From positions 79,226 to 143,225 of the forward strand of contig NZ_ABCQ01000007.1 of assembly GCF_000170855.1 (NCBI RefSeq): a DNA stretch of 64,000 bases. The letters run 5' to 3'. The translations under genes were made by a program, and so were the position numbers. The notes under the pieces are model-generated. The model had not been told where the DNA came from, searched no databases, and saw only the letters and a list, made by a program, of their open reading frames with translations. Positions 40,700-49,478 of the stretch are shown here, piece by piece. The stretch's first letter is position 1; every line of letters begins with the position of its first letter. The stretch comes from Moritella sp. PE36. Its GTDB lineage: Bacteria > Pseudomonadota > Gammaproteobacteria > Enterobacterales > Moritellaceae.

Positions 40700-42115
40700 C
40701 TACTTTTTAAATTTAGAGTTCCAAATTTCACTGTTGATCTTTTTATCGATTTCAGGGTATTCAGCGCTATCAAATGTAGGTGTTTTACCTTCAGCTAATT
40801 GCTTGTTGTAATCTTTCGCGACGATGATGACATACTTAGATAACATCAAGATAGCAATGATATTGACCAGTGCCATTAAGCCCATTGACGCATCAGCCAT
40901 GTTCCAAATCAGATCTGATTTCGCCACAGCACCAAACATAACCATACCTAAAACAGCAGCACGGAAGATCCAGATCATTACTTTCGAATCACGGTTCAAG
41001 AATAAAATACTTGTTTCAGCGTATGAATAGTTCGCCACAATTGACGTAAATGCGAAGAATAAGATCGCAATAGCAACAAATGTACTACCCCAATCGCCAA
41101 CATGCGATGACAATGCATGCTGCGTTAATTCGATACCACCAATACCCGATGTATCACCAAGATCAGAAAGTAGAATAATAGACGCAGTCGCAGTACAGAT
41201 AACGATAGTATCGATGAATACACCTAACATCTGCACATAGCCTTGTGATGCAGGGTGATTAGGGAATGGTGCCGCACTTGCCGCAGCATTCGGCGCACTA
41301 CCCATACCCGCTTCATTCGAGAATAAACCACGTTTGATACCTTGCATCATAGCAACACCTAATGCGCCACCAGCAGCTTCTTCTAAGCCGAATGCAGATT
41401 TAATGATAAGTTCGAAAACGGCAGGTAGTTCTGAAATGTTCATTGCCACAACAACAAACGCAATCAGAATATAAGCCAGTGCCATGAATGGCACCACGAT
41501 TTCAGCAAATGCGCCGATCACACGCAGACCACCAAAAATGATGAAGCTTGTAAATACAACTAATACGATACCAACGATAGTTTTATCAAAACCAAACGCA
41601 TTGTGCATTGAGTTGGCAATCGCATCAGATTGAACAGCGTTAAATACCAAGCCAAATGCAACGATTAGGCAGATAGAGAATACAACGCCCATCCAGCGAC
41701 GACCTAAACCTTTCTCCATGTAGTAAGCGGGACCACCACGGAAGTTGCCATCAGCATCTTTAGTTTTAAATAATTGCGCTAGTGAGCTTTCTGCAAAACT
41801 AGTCGCCATACCAATAACAGCAATTAACCACATCCAGAATACAGCACCAGGGCCACCCGCAGTAATTGCCACAGCAACACCAGCAAGGTTACCAGTACCA
41901 ACACGCGCAGCTAGACTTGTACATAGCGCTTGAAATGATGATACACCTTCAGAGCTGCTTTTACGGCTACCAGCAAGAACAGAGAACATGTGAGTAAAAT
42001 GGCGGAACTGAATAAAACCTAATTTAAAGGTAAAATACAGACCTGTACCGATAAGTAAATAAATCAGTACAGAGCCCCACAACAGCCCGTTTATAAAGTC
42101 GATAACTTCCGTCAT
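40700..42115 (-). CDS. Sodium:alanine/glycine symporter (AGCS family)
   Basis: 471 aa inner-membrane protein with about 11 spans. The AGCS signature GLFSNEAGMGSAPNAAASA is near residue 264-282, and the N-terminal LAARVGTGNLAGVAVAITAGGPGAVFW is typical. It imports alanine or glycine with sodium. A charged C-terminal tail follows the last span. Monocistronic, with its own terminator and a 319-bp upstream gap. Confidence 0.92.
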   Translation of the reverse strand: MTEVIDFINGLLWGSVLIYLLIGTGLYFTFKLGFIQFRHFTHMFSVLAGSRKSSSEGVSSFQALCTSLAARVGTGNLAGVAVAITAGGPGAVFWMWLIAVIGMATSFAESSLAQLFKTKDADGNFRGGPAYYMEKGLGRRWMGVVFSICLIVAFGLVFNAVQSDAIANSMHNAFGFDKTIVGIVLVVFTSFIIFGGLRVIGAFAEIVVPFMALAYILIAFVVVAMNISELPAVFELIIKSAFGLEEAAGGALGVAMMQGIKRGLFSNEAGMGSAPNAAASAAPFPNHPASQGYVQMLGVFIDTIVICTATASIILLSDLGDTSGIGGIELTQHALSSHVGDWGSTFVAIAILFFAFTSIVANYSYAETSILFLNRDSKVMIWIFRAAVLGMVMFGAVAKSDLIWNMADASMGLMALVNIIAILMLSKYVIIVAKDYNKQLAEGKTPTFDSAEYPEIDKKINSEIWNSKFKK

Positions 42116-42434
42116 ATTGTCTTTCCATACTCTTATTAAAGTCCACAGATAGCAGTAAAAATAACACCTCTATCTGAACAAGGCGCGGAATATAACATAA
42201 AAAACCAGTAAATTGTTAATATACAGGCGTTAAAATTATCGAACTAACAACGATGACCCTAATTAGATACATATTTGAAAAATAATCACCGTGCATTTTG
42301 CATAAACTATTTTATACCTATTCCACTTTTGATCTTTTTACGTGACCTAACACTCAAATATACGACGAAATATGACTAAGGGCATTAAAAAAATGCTATA
42401 GAGAAAGGGTAACTATCATTGCAAAGGTGATCCC
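42116..42434. other. 319-bp gap between AGCS symporter and DUF3545 gene
   Basis: AT-rich divergent promoter region. I see no gene and no clear RNA structure. A Shine-Dalgarno AAGGTGA at its right end belongs to the DUF3545 gene. Confidence 0.4.
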
Positions 42435-42602
42435 ATGGAAGGAATAAATCAAGTGTCGATAGAAAATACAAAAAAAGAAGCAAAATCAGCGTCAAAACGA
42501 AAATGGCGTGAAATTGAAGCGATTAAGGATAAGCTAATATTAGAAAAGGAAATGGACGGTTATAATGATCCTTTAAGTTATTACTCTGATCTTATTACTT
42601 AA
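42435..42602 (+). CDS. DUF3545 family small protein (55 aa)
   Basis: A 55-codon gene with AAGGTGA 5 nt before its ATG and a strong terminator directly after the stop. The diagnostic segment is KRKWREIEAIKDK (residues 21-33), which I recognise from the DUF3545 family of Vibrio/Shewanella-type bacteria. The protein is lysine- and glutamate-rich, probably helical, and ends NDPLSYYSDLIT. Function unknown. Confidence 0.82.
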   Translation: MEGINQVSIENTKKEAKSASKRKWREIEAIKDKLILEKEMDGYNDPLSYYSDLIT

Positions 42603-42603
42603 T

Positions 42604-42632
42604 AAAAAGCCGCATTGAATGCGGCTTTTTTA
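42604..42632 (+). terminator. Terminator of the DUF3545 gene
   Basis: Stem AAAAAGCCGCAT / ATGCGGCTTTTT with a 3-nt loop and a T-run. Confidence 0.9.
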
Positions 42633-42670
42633 ATGCGAGAGATACCTATACAACAGCAAGGTTATACCCT

Positions 42671-43252
42671 TTATACTAAGCAGAGATCCTCTTTTGCCTC
42701 ACCAATAAATCCAGCGGTAACGATACGCTGTGTTAATTGCTCATAAGCATCATTAAACACAGCAATGGCTTGTGCATCTTGCAAATCGCCATTTTTCCAC
42801 AAATGCTCAATATGACACCAATCATCTGGGGTGAATTTCTCAGCCATTAGTGGCATTACCACATTGGTTTCATATTGAATATGGGCACGCTGTTTGTCTA
42901 CAAACCCGCGCAACTGTACTGCAAGTGCATCAAATGGCATAACAGAATCAAGTTGGATCATATTTAATGAATGCGAAAGTTCACGGCTAAGGAAGTTTAA
43001 GCTTTGGTGCTCACTGGCGAGACGGTTCGGCATATCAGCATCTTCAACATAATGCTCAAGATAATACGCATAGATCAAATCTTCTTTCGGATGATGGTAA
43101 CGGTCAATGTAGTTACGTAAATAATGAACAATATCATCCATTAATTTAAAATTAACACCCTGCTGTTCAGATTCGAGTTCAGCTAGCTGCTCAGTTAGTA
43201 CATTTAACAGTAACTCTACTTGTTCATGATCTTTTGTTATGAGAGATAACAT
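42671..43252 (-). CDS. Hemerythrin-domain protein
   Basis: 193 aa four-helix-bundle protein. Candidate di-iron ligands are in ITKDHEQVE (near residue 9), DRYHHPKEDLIY (near 56-61), LASEHQSL (near 83) and HIQYETNVVMP (near 121-127), which is the full hemerythrin HHE pattern. Such proteins bind oxygen or nitric oxide, or manage iron. Cytoplasmic, monocistronic; function not identified more closely. Confidence 0.88.
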   Translation of the reverse strand: MLSLITKDHEQVELLLNVLTEQLAELESEQQGVNFKLMDDIVHYLRNYIDRYHHPKEDLIYAYYLEHYVEDADMPNRLASEHQSLNFLSRELSHSLNMIQLDSVMPFDALAVQLRGFVDKQRAHIQYETNVVMPLMAEKFTPDDWCHIEHLWKNGDLQDAQAIAVFNDAYEQLTQRIVTAGFIGEAKEDLCLV

Positions 43253-43381
43253 ATAAACTCCAATTTGAAATTATCTCTCACTACCTTATACCCATATAGT
43301 GTTAGTTACTTTGATCGAGTTCAATTTTCACCTATAAAGGTATAATTGCAAAAGGTGTCATGATCTTCAGTTCAGCCGATA

Positions 43382-44062
43382 TTATATTAGCCGATCAACA
43401 GTACTCACTTGCCAATTAATGGCTGTTTGTTGGCGAGTTTGTAAACGGCTATTAATAGCAGAAAAATGTTGGCAACCAAAGAAACCACGACTTGCAGACA
43501 AAGGGGATGGATGCACCCCCTCTAAAACGTGATGTCGGCTGCGATCAATATGGCGGCCTTTTTTCTTGGCGTGATTCCCCCATAATACAAAAATAATCTC
43601 TTCATCTTGCTGGTTTAGCAGTTCAACGACATGGTCAGTGAACGTCTCCCAACCCGATTTGGCATGGGAATGGGCTTTTGCTTGCTCTACCGTTAGCACT
43701 GTATTTAACATTAAAATACCCTGTTGTGCCCACTCGATTAAATAACCGTGGTCAGGCGCTGCAAAGCCGTCAATATCAGTACTCAGTTCTTTATACATAT
43801 TACGTAATGAAGGTGGGATCTTAATACCCGGCAATACTGAGAAACATAAACCATGCGCTTGTTCTGGTCCATGGTACGGGTCTTGCCCTAAAATCACCAC
43901 TTTTACATCTTTTAACGGGGTTAATGAAAACGCTTCAAATACATCAGCCTCTTTAGGAAAAATGACTTTTCCTACCGCTCTTTCAGCAGTAAGGAAGTTT
44001 TGTAATTCTAAATAATACGGTTGTTGCTGCTCGTGCAACAAAAATTCTGACCAAGTTTTCAT
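43382..44062 (-). CDS. ung: Uracil-DNA glycosylase (family 1)
   Basis: 226 aa. It excises uracil from DNA. The water-activating loop is [21 protein letters not shown] (Asp near 63), the uracil-binding part is [13 protein letters not shown], and the leucine loop is [14 protein letters not shown]. It lies head-to-head with nfo (121-bp gap), so the glycosylase and the abasic endonuclease that follows it in base-excision repair share one promoter region. Confidence 0.98.
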   Translation of the reverse strand: MKTWSEFLLHEQQQPYYLELQNFLTAERAVGKVIFPKEADVFEAFSLTPLKDVKVVILGQDPYHGPEQAHGLCFSVLPGIKIPPSLRNMYKELSTDIDGFAAPDHGYLIEWAQQGILMLNTVLTVEQAKAHSHAKSGWETFTDHVVELLNQQDEEIIFVLWGNHAKKKGRHIDRSRHHVLEGVHPSPLSASRGFFGCQHFSAINSRLQTRQQTAINWQVSTVDRLI

Positions 44063-44183
44063 TTATAAATCCTAAAGATTAGCATTGCCAAAGACCTAAT
44101 TTTATCGTAAAAAGCTCCCTTTAAAACTATTTTGTCGTTAAATTGACTAAAAATGACGAATACTCAACGTAAGGGAGCAAAAA

Positions 44184-45032
44184 ATGACTAAGTTTATTGG
44201 TGCACACGTATCAGCAGCAGGCGGTGTGTGGAATGCCCCTAAAAACGCCCACGATCTAGGAGCAACCGCATTTGCGCTATTTACCAAAAACCAACGTCGT
44301 TGGGATGCAAAAGCACTGAGCCCAGATGATATTCGTAAGTTTAAAGCCAATTGTAAACGTTACAATTTTACCTCAGCACAAATTTTGCCACATGATTCTT
44401 ACTTGATTAACCTTGGCCACCCAGAAATGGCAGCATTAGAAAAATCACGTAATGCCTTTTATGATGAAATGCACCGTTGTGAGCAATTAGGTTTAACCTT
44501 ACTTAACTTCCACCCGGGCAGTCATTTAAAAAAGATATCGGAATCAGAAAGTCTCAAGCTGGTAGCCGAATCAATTAACCTGGCGCTGGAAAAATCAACG
44601 TCAGTTAAAGCCGTCATTGAAAACACCGCAGGTCAAGGTACTAACTTAGGTTACCGTTTTGAACATCTTGCCGAGATCATTGAACAAGTAGAAGATAAGA
44701 GTCGTGTTGGTGTGTGTATCGATACCTGCCACACCTTTGTGGCTGGATATGATTTACGTACTTTTACAGCCTGTGAAAAAACCTTTAATGATTTTTCCAG
44801 CATTGTCGGCTTTGAGTACCTCGCAGGTATGCATATTAATGACAGTAAAGTCGACCTAGGCACAAAAGTTGATCGCCATCACAGCTTAGGGCAAGGTTTT
44901 ATTGGTGACGATGCCTTTAAATTTATCATGCAGGATGAACGCTTTAATGGTATACCTATGGTATTGGAAACAATAGACGATACTATTTGGGCTGATGAAA
45001 TTGCTTGGTTACAGCAGTTAGCCGCTAAATAA
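44184..45032 (+). CDS. nfo: Endonuclease IV (abasic-site endonuclease)
   Basis: 282 aa TIM barrel with three zinc ions. Metal-ligand segments are [11 protein letters not shown] (His near 69), LLNFHPGSH (His near 111), VIENTAGQG (Glu near 147), [16 protein letters not shown] (near 180) and [11 protein letters not shown] with DRHHSLGQG. It cuts 5' of abasic sites in base-excision repair. AAGGGAG lies upstream of the ATG. Divergent from ung. Confidence 0.98.
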   Translation: MTKFIGAHVSAAGGVWNAPKNAHDLGATAFALFTKNQRRWDAKALSPDDIRKFKANCKRYNFTSAQILPHDSYLINLGHPEMAALEKSRNAFYDEMHRCEQLGLTLLNFHPGSHLKKISESESLKLVAESINLALEKSTSVKAVIENTAGQGTNLGYRFEHLAEIIEQVEDKSRVGVCIDTCHTFVAGYDLRTFTACEKTFNDFSSIVGFEYLAGMHINDSKVDLGTKVDRHHSLGQGFIGDDAFKFIMQDERFNGIPMVLETIDDTIWADEIAWLQQLAAK

Positions 45033-45073
45033 GTAAGATATAGTAATACAAATTATATCAATAATTGGTAAAG

Positions 45074-45099
45074 CCCAAACACGCGGAGTCGAGTTTGGG
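45074..45099 (+). terminator. Possible terminator of nfo
   Basis: CCCAAAC / GTTTGGG stem with a 12-nt loop; no strong T-run follows. Confidence 0.4.
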
Positions 45100-45149
45100 T
45101 ATTAAAAGGATTATCGACGAGGACTGTTGATAATAAAAAGGGATGTAAT

Positions 45150-45893
45150 TTGAAATACTCGATAGAGCTTGTACCCCGTTCATGGGAAACCTTAAATACT
45201 GAAGCTGAAGAAGTTAGCCAATTTAGCCAAATTAATACGCTAAATATTCCCGACTTACTGCGCTTTGATGTTCGTAGCTGGGATGCTTGCGATCGCCTAC
45301 AAGATAAATTCGATGAGGTGATCCCTCATCTTCGCGCTATCGATTTTGATCTGAGAAACGGCTTTCCATTAACCGATTTTTTCCGTCATAGTAAGATCAA
45401 TTCAGTACTCGTTGTCGAAGGCGATCCGCCGCAAGATATTTCACACCGAACCTATCGCAATACCTCATGTGAACTTATCCGTATTATCAAAAAAGAACTA
45501 CCTTATATGAAAGTGTACGCGGCGATCGATCAATATCGAACCAGCATGCGTAAAGAACTCGATTATATTCACGACAAACTTGATGCGGGTGTTGATGGCT
45601 TTTTCACGCAACCATTTTTTGATTTAAAATTTCTCGATGTATACATGGACATGCTGCAAGGTACAGAAGTATTTTGGGGCCTAAGTCCGATCCACAGCGA
45701 GACCAGTAAATCGTACTGGGAAAATAAAAACGATGTGGTTTTTCCAAGTGATTTCGAACCGACAAAAGAATGGAATATTAAGTTTGGCCGAGCCATGATC
45801 AAAAAGGTGCAAGCCAAAGATGATAATGTCTACTTTATGCCAATCAGAGCCAACGCTAGTGAATACCTTGATAAATTACTCGCCGAAGATTAA
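45150..45893 (+). CDS. MetF-like (5,10-methylenetetrahydrofolate reductase fold) protein
   Basis: 247 aa, shorter than E. coli MetF (296 aa). It keeps the TIM-barrel landmarks: an early Glu in SIELVPRS, VLVVEGDPPQ (counterpart of the LRGD motif, near 90), and DAGVDGFFTQPFFD (counterpart of the AGANxxITQ motif, near 145-158). It may be a second methylenetetrahydrofolate reductase or a related one-carbon enzyme; E. coli metF itself normally lies elsewhere. Translation starts at TTG, with AAGGGA upstream; no ATG start is available in frame nearby. Confidence 0.72.
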   Translation: MKYSIELVPRSWETLNTEAEEVSQFSQINTLNIPDLLRFDVRSWDACDRLQDKFDEVIPHLRAIDFDLRNGFPLTDFFRHSKINSVLVVEGDPPQDISHRTYRNTSCELIRIIKKELPYMKVYAAIDQYRTSMRKELDYIHDKLDAGVDGFFTQPFFDLKFLDVYMDMLQGTEVFWGLSPIHSETSKSYWENKNDVVFPSDFEPTKEWNIKFGRAMIKKVQAKDDNVYFMPIRANASEYLDKLLAED

Positions 45894-45953
45894 TCTGATT
45901 ACAGTGTCACCATAACAACATAAATAAACCACTTTTAACAATATCTAAGTGGT

Positions 45954-46418
45954 TTATTTTTTATCTGTTAGCTCAGCCAGTAACGCATCAAGCTTATCAT
46001 TTAATTGATTTATTTTATCACTTTCAATGCCGGTGAATTTAGTACAGGTCCGTTGGATCAACTTTTCTAATCCGTGCAAAGATATATGTTCAGCCGTCGA
46101 ATGCAACTTAAACGCGTTATCCACCTTTTCGCCTTGACGTAAAAGATCTTCAAAAAACATTGACGATTTTTCACCCGCAATATTGAGTCCCTCAATACTA
46201 TTACTATAGGCACCGAGTCCAGCTAACCAGATCTGCCGTACAAAGTTCATTTTGGCCGCTAACGTCACCTCAACAGCAGCACTATCGATGCCTTCTGGCG
46301 ATTCAATGCCTTCGAGTGATTCAATATCTGGATTGTTAATAGCAATGAAATTATCAATTATCACATTATTATTAACAACATCATTATTATTTGAATTGCA
46401 GTTTTCATTCTGGCGCAT
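45954..46418 (-). CDS. Phasin-like polyhydroxyalkanoate granule protein
   Basis: 154 aa. The N-terminal 45 residues are Asn-rich and acidic, with a doubled ESLEGIESPEGIDS-like stretch (an 18-bp DNA repeat). Residues about 55-95 read KMNFVRQIWLAGLGAYSNS and SSMFFEDLLRQGE, the phasin/PhaI-type signature; a C-terminal helix (QLNDKLDALLAELTDKK) follows. Phasins coat PHA storage granules. No phaC or phaZ gene is nearby, so the role rests on the motif alone. Confidence 0.78.
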   Translation of the reverse strand: MRQNENCNSNNNDVVNNNVIIDNFIAINNPDIESLEGIESPEGIDSAAVEVTLAAKMNFVRQIWLAGLGAYSNSIEGLNIAGEKSSMFFEDLLRQGEKVDNAFKLHSTAEHISLHGLEKLIQRTCTKFTGIESDKINQLNDKLDALLAELTDKK

Positions 46419-46579
46419 TGTTAAATCTTATCAACGATACTAGGAACTATTAAGCATAGATGTAATAGCCATAAATGAGAGCATAACTTGTATCACTGTG
46501 ATCCTAATAACAAATTTATCACGAAATAAAATACCTATATCGATAAAATAAGCGCATCTTAAATCGCGTAAACTTCGAG

Positions 46580-47254
46580 TTAACCATCCATGTTAATCGT
46601 TAAAAACTGCTTTATATGTTGAGATATGTCATTTAATTGTTGTGGTGTAACCGTATGCTCTGCCGGATAACGACTATAATCGGGTTCATAACCCAGAGCT
46701 TCTAAATATTTTACCGCATCGAGTCCAAGGGACTCTGCGACAACCGGATCAGCACTGCCGTGATAAATATGCACCGGTAACGCGAGATTATTTTGATGCG
46801 GCTCAATGGTTTTAGCTGTCGCAAAATAGCTCGACATAACCATCAATCCAGCTAATGGCTTAGCAAAGGTTAATGCACTTTGATACGCAACCGCACCACC
46901 TTGAGAAAAACCAGCAACAATGATCCGCTCACTCTCAATGCCTCGGTCGATCTCGCGTTGGATCAATTGTTGTACTTGCTCAACACTGGTCATCAAACCA
47001 GACATATCAATTTTTCGCTCTAACGTCATCTCTAAAATGTCATACCAAGCCGGCATTTTATAGCCATTATTAATGGTGACCTTGATTTCTGGAGCATGCG
47101 GAAAGACATAGCGAACTTGATGCTCAACAGGAAGCGAGATCATCGGGACTACGGGGGCAAAGTCATGGCCGTTAGCGCCCAGTCCATGTAACCAGATAAC
47201 ACTGGCGTTTGCAGCTTGCTTAGGTTCAATTTCAACACAAGGTAAATATGTCAT
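46580..47254 (-). CDS. Carboxylesterase (phospholipase/carboxylesterase family, YpfH/EstB-like)
   Basis: 224 aa alpha/beta hydrolase. Oxyanion loop IWLHGLGANGHDFAPVVP (near 20), nucleophile GFSQGGAVAYQ (Ser near 119), acid in GSADPVV (Asp near 171) and His in PAEHTVTPQQ (near 202). Small-molecule or acyl-protein esterase. Cytoplasmic, monocistronic. Confidence 0.9.
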   Translation of the reverse strand: MTYLPCVEIEPKQAANASVIWLHGLGANGHDFAPVVPMISLPVEHQVRYVFPHAPEIKVTINNGYKMPAWYDILEMTLERKIDMSGLMTSVEQVQQLIQREIDRGIESERIIVAGFSQGGAVAYQSALTFAKPLAGLMVMSSYFATAKTIEPHQNNLALPVHIYHGSADPVVAESLGLDAVKYLEALGYEPDYSRYPAEHTVTPQQLNDISQHIKQFLTINMDG

Positions 47255-47281
47255 TCTGTTTCCTTACAATTAAGTTGTTTA

Positions 47282-47329
47282 TATACCCAGCTACTTCGAA
47301 ATACAGCATTTTGAAGTAGCTTAGGTATA
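47282..47329. repeat. 48-bp palindromic REP-like element
   Basis: TATACC and GGTATA ends flank a 9-bp inverted repeat, AGCTACTTC / GAAGTAGCT, around a centre GAAATACAGCATTTT. It lies in the intergenic space between the carboxylesterase and DUF3010 genes. Similar palindromes are, as I recall, dispersed in Vibrio-related genomes; only one copy is seen here. Confidence 0.55.
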
Positions 47330-47433
47330 AGGATACCATCGTATAAATTCACAACGAAACAACGATAACCATGTTAACTGACAATAAAGTGGTTATAATA
47401 GCGAAGTTATCTTTATTTATGGTGAGTTATTTA

Positions 47434-47883
47434 ATGAAAATTTGTAGTGTTGAACTAGCAGGCAATGAAGTAAATCTATGTTTCCTATCTTTAAAAGACG
47501 GGATTTTTGAACTTATTGAATGCCGTAAAAGAAAAATTACCTTAGCAAGTTCAACTGAAGCGTATCAAATGCGTCAGTTTCATAAAGAATTTGCCCAACT
47601 AATGCAAGATTATAAAATTGAACACGTAGTGATCAAAGAACGTCTAACTAAAGGTAAATTTAGTGGTAGTTCAACAAGTTTCAAAGCAGAAGCGGCGATC
47701 CAACTGGTAGATAGCGTTGAAGTGAGCATGGTTTCACAAACGTACTACAAACAACTACTACTAGATCACCCGATCTTTGTTGATTTTTCAGAAACCGGTC
47801 TGAAAAAATTCCAACAAAATGCATTCACACTTGGTTGCCTATTCTTAAATGAAAAAGCAGCAAACAACGCGATTGAATTATAA
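47434..47883 (+). CDS. DUF3010 family protein
   Basis: 149 aa, soluble, RNase H-like fold family by resemblance. Family-typical segments are MKICSVELAGNEVNLCFLSL at the start, KIEHVVIKERLTKGKFSGSS near 68-87 and FKAEAAIQLVDSVEV after it. Function unknown. ATG 47434 is chosen because GGTGAG lies upstream; an in-frame ATG at 47371 would add 21 residues with no ribosome-binding site. A terminator follows. Confidence 0.82.
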   Translation: MKICSVELAGNEVNLCFLSLKDGIFELIECRKRKITLASSTEAYQMRQFHKEFAQLMQDYKIEHVVIKERLTKGKFSGSSTSFKAEAAIQLVDSVEVSMVSQTYYKQLLLDHPIFVDFSETGLKKFQQNAFTLGCLFLNEKAANNAIEL

Positions 47884-47902
47884 AGACATGTTGTAGTGTA
47901 AT

Positions 47903-47936
47903 AAGCAGGCTAACTTATATTAGTCTGCTTTTTTTT
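47903..47936. terminator. Terminator after DUF3010 gene
   Basis: AGCAGGCTAA / TTAGTCTGCT stem (one G-U pair), 6-nt loop, T8 run on the plus side. Confidence 0.85.
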
Positions 47937-47950
47937 ACTTTAAAATATAG

Positions 47951-48403
47951 CTAGGCAGTGAATAACGTCGGTTGTAACAATTTAATCTTATCAACAATAT
48001 CTGCAGGTACCGGCATTTTCTTATGCTTATGGTAATCGACGAATACAATCACCCCTTCACCTTCTGCAACCACACGTTGTAAGTTATTGCTCCAAACCGC
48101 ATATTTCATAATCAGTTTGTGCTCAGCAAATTCAGATACTGTCGCCCCAATTTGAATGGTATCCGGTGACTTTAATGGCGCTTTAAAACGACAACTCGTC
48201 GCCGCTAAAATAGGGCCTATACCGTGTGCTTGCATGTATTCCATTGCTTGTACTTGTTCAAAATAGCCAATCCTGGCTTGTTCAAAGTAGCGAAAATACA
48301 CGGTATTATTGACGTGACCAAACGCATCCATGTCACCCCAGCGCACAATGTCATCGACAATAACTGGGTACTGCTGTTTAAATTTTTCCATCGATTTTTC
48401 CAT
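47951..48403 (-). CDS. Acyl-CoA thioesterase, 4HBT hotdog fold
   Basis: 150 aa. The 4-hydroxybenzoyl-CoA thioesterase signature VRWGDMDAFGHVNNTVYFRYFEQARIGYF sits at residues 19-47, with Asp in the catalytic position. It hydrolyses acyl-CoA esters; chain specificity is unknown. It is preceded by the endonuclease/phosphatase lipoprotein gene with a 20-bp gap on the same strand, so they may be co-transcribed. ATG 48391 is an alternative start. Confidence 0.85.
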   Translation of the reverse strand: MEKSMEKFKQQYPVIVDDIVRWGDMDAFGHVNNTVYFRYFEQARIGYFEQVQAMEYMQAHGIGPILAATSCRFKAPLKSPDTIQIGATVSEFAEHKLIMKYAVWSNNLQRVVAEGEGVIVFVDYHKHKKMPVPADIVDKIKLLQPTLFTA

Positions 48404-48423
48404 CTATTTTTTCTTAATAACCA

Positions 48424-49311
48424 TTAAAACAGCGGACCAAATCGCGCAACGATTGGGTTATGGTCAGATGCATCCGTTTCATAAGAAGATGCACTGAGTT
48501 GTTGCATGCCTCTAAAATAAAGATCATCAAGGGGATAACCAAATGCCGTTTTACGAACATCGTTTTTATAAACCAATTGTTGCAATTCAACACTCGCCGT
48601 CATCGTCTGTAATTGGTGCAAACGCTTATTGGTCCAGGTATTAAAATCGCCCGCCATGATCACGGGACCATCATGTTGACGGATCACAGCAATAACACCT
48701 TCTAGCTGTTGATTAAACTCATCGACACCCAAGGTAAAATTAATCATGTGCATGTTTGCGACAAGCAAAGGTTCATCACTGCCTGCCCACGGGTAATAAC
48801 TAACCAGTGACGATTTAGGAAAACGTAACCAAGGCTCAACTATTGCTTGCTTACAAACAGATATCGGCGCAACGCGGCTTGCCGTTAATACACCCATTGA
48901 TTGATTGTAAACACTAAAAGCCTCGACTTGTGTCCAGCTTAATTCATGTTGCTGCATAAGTTGATGTAGTAAAAAGCTTAATTTAGCTTCTTGTAATACA
49001 ATCAAATCATTCTGTTCAATTATCGTCGTTAGCTCGCGACGCCAGTTATCGTCTTCTTGCTTATAAATATTCCAATCTGCAATACTAAACTCTGTAGGCA
49101 ATTTATTACTTGTGACGGCTATATTTTTTACAAATACCGGACATGTCGCGATAGTATCCGTGACAAAACCGCCTTGTTCGCTATTTATGGATGTCGCGCC
49201 TGCAACTTCCCATGAAGAATTTAATTTGGGGATGTCGGCAATATCAAAACAGCCCGACAAGGAGAAAATAAACGTACTAATAATAGCAATGCGAGAAAAG
49301 GTATAATTCAT
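48424..49311 (-). CDS. Lipoprotein of the endonuclease/exonuclease/phosphatase superfamily
   Basis: 295 aa. Signal peptide with lipobox LSGC (Cys near 21). The EEP fold is seen in DLIVLQEAKLS (Glu near 109), ANMHMINF, VIMAGDFNTW (near 218) and ATDASDHNPIVARF (near 281). It resembles the YafD-type EEP proteins. A lipid anchor means it acts outside the cytoplasm, so nucleic-acid or phospholipid-type phosphodiesters in the periplasm are possible substrates. Substrate not known. Confidence 0.8.
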   Translation of the reverse strand: MNYTFSRIAIISTFIFSLSGCFDIADIPKLNSSWEVAGATSINSEQGGFVTDTIATCPVFVKNIAVTSNKLPTEFSIADWNIYKQEDDNWRRELTTIIEQNDLIVLQEAKLSFLLHQLMQQHELSWTQVEAFSVYNQSMGVLTASRVAPISVCKQAIVEPWLRFPKSSLVSYYPWAGSDEPLLVANMHMINFTLGVDEFNQQLEGVIAVIRQHDGPVIMAGDFNTWTNKRLHQLQTMTASVELQQLVYKNDVRKTAFGYPLDDLYFRGMQQLSASSYETDASDHNPIVARFGPLF

Positions 49312-49478
49312 ATTAAAGTCACGTAATCAAAATATGCCTTATTATACTTAATAAAATATGATTAACTCAAAACTAATCGATCAAATAAACATTATTATCT
49401 AAATTAAGGCATATTAATTAGCGAGTTCGCCGTTAATGAACACTCACTAACGGCAATACACTGATGACCAGGCTCAAG

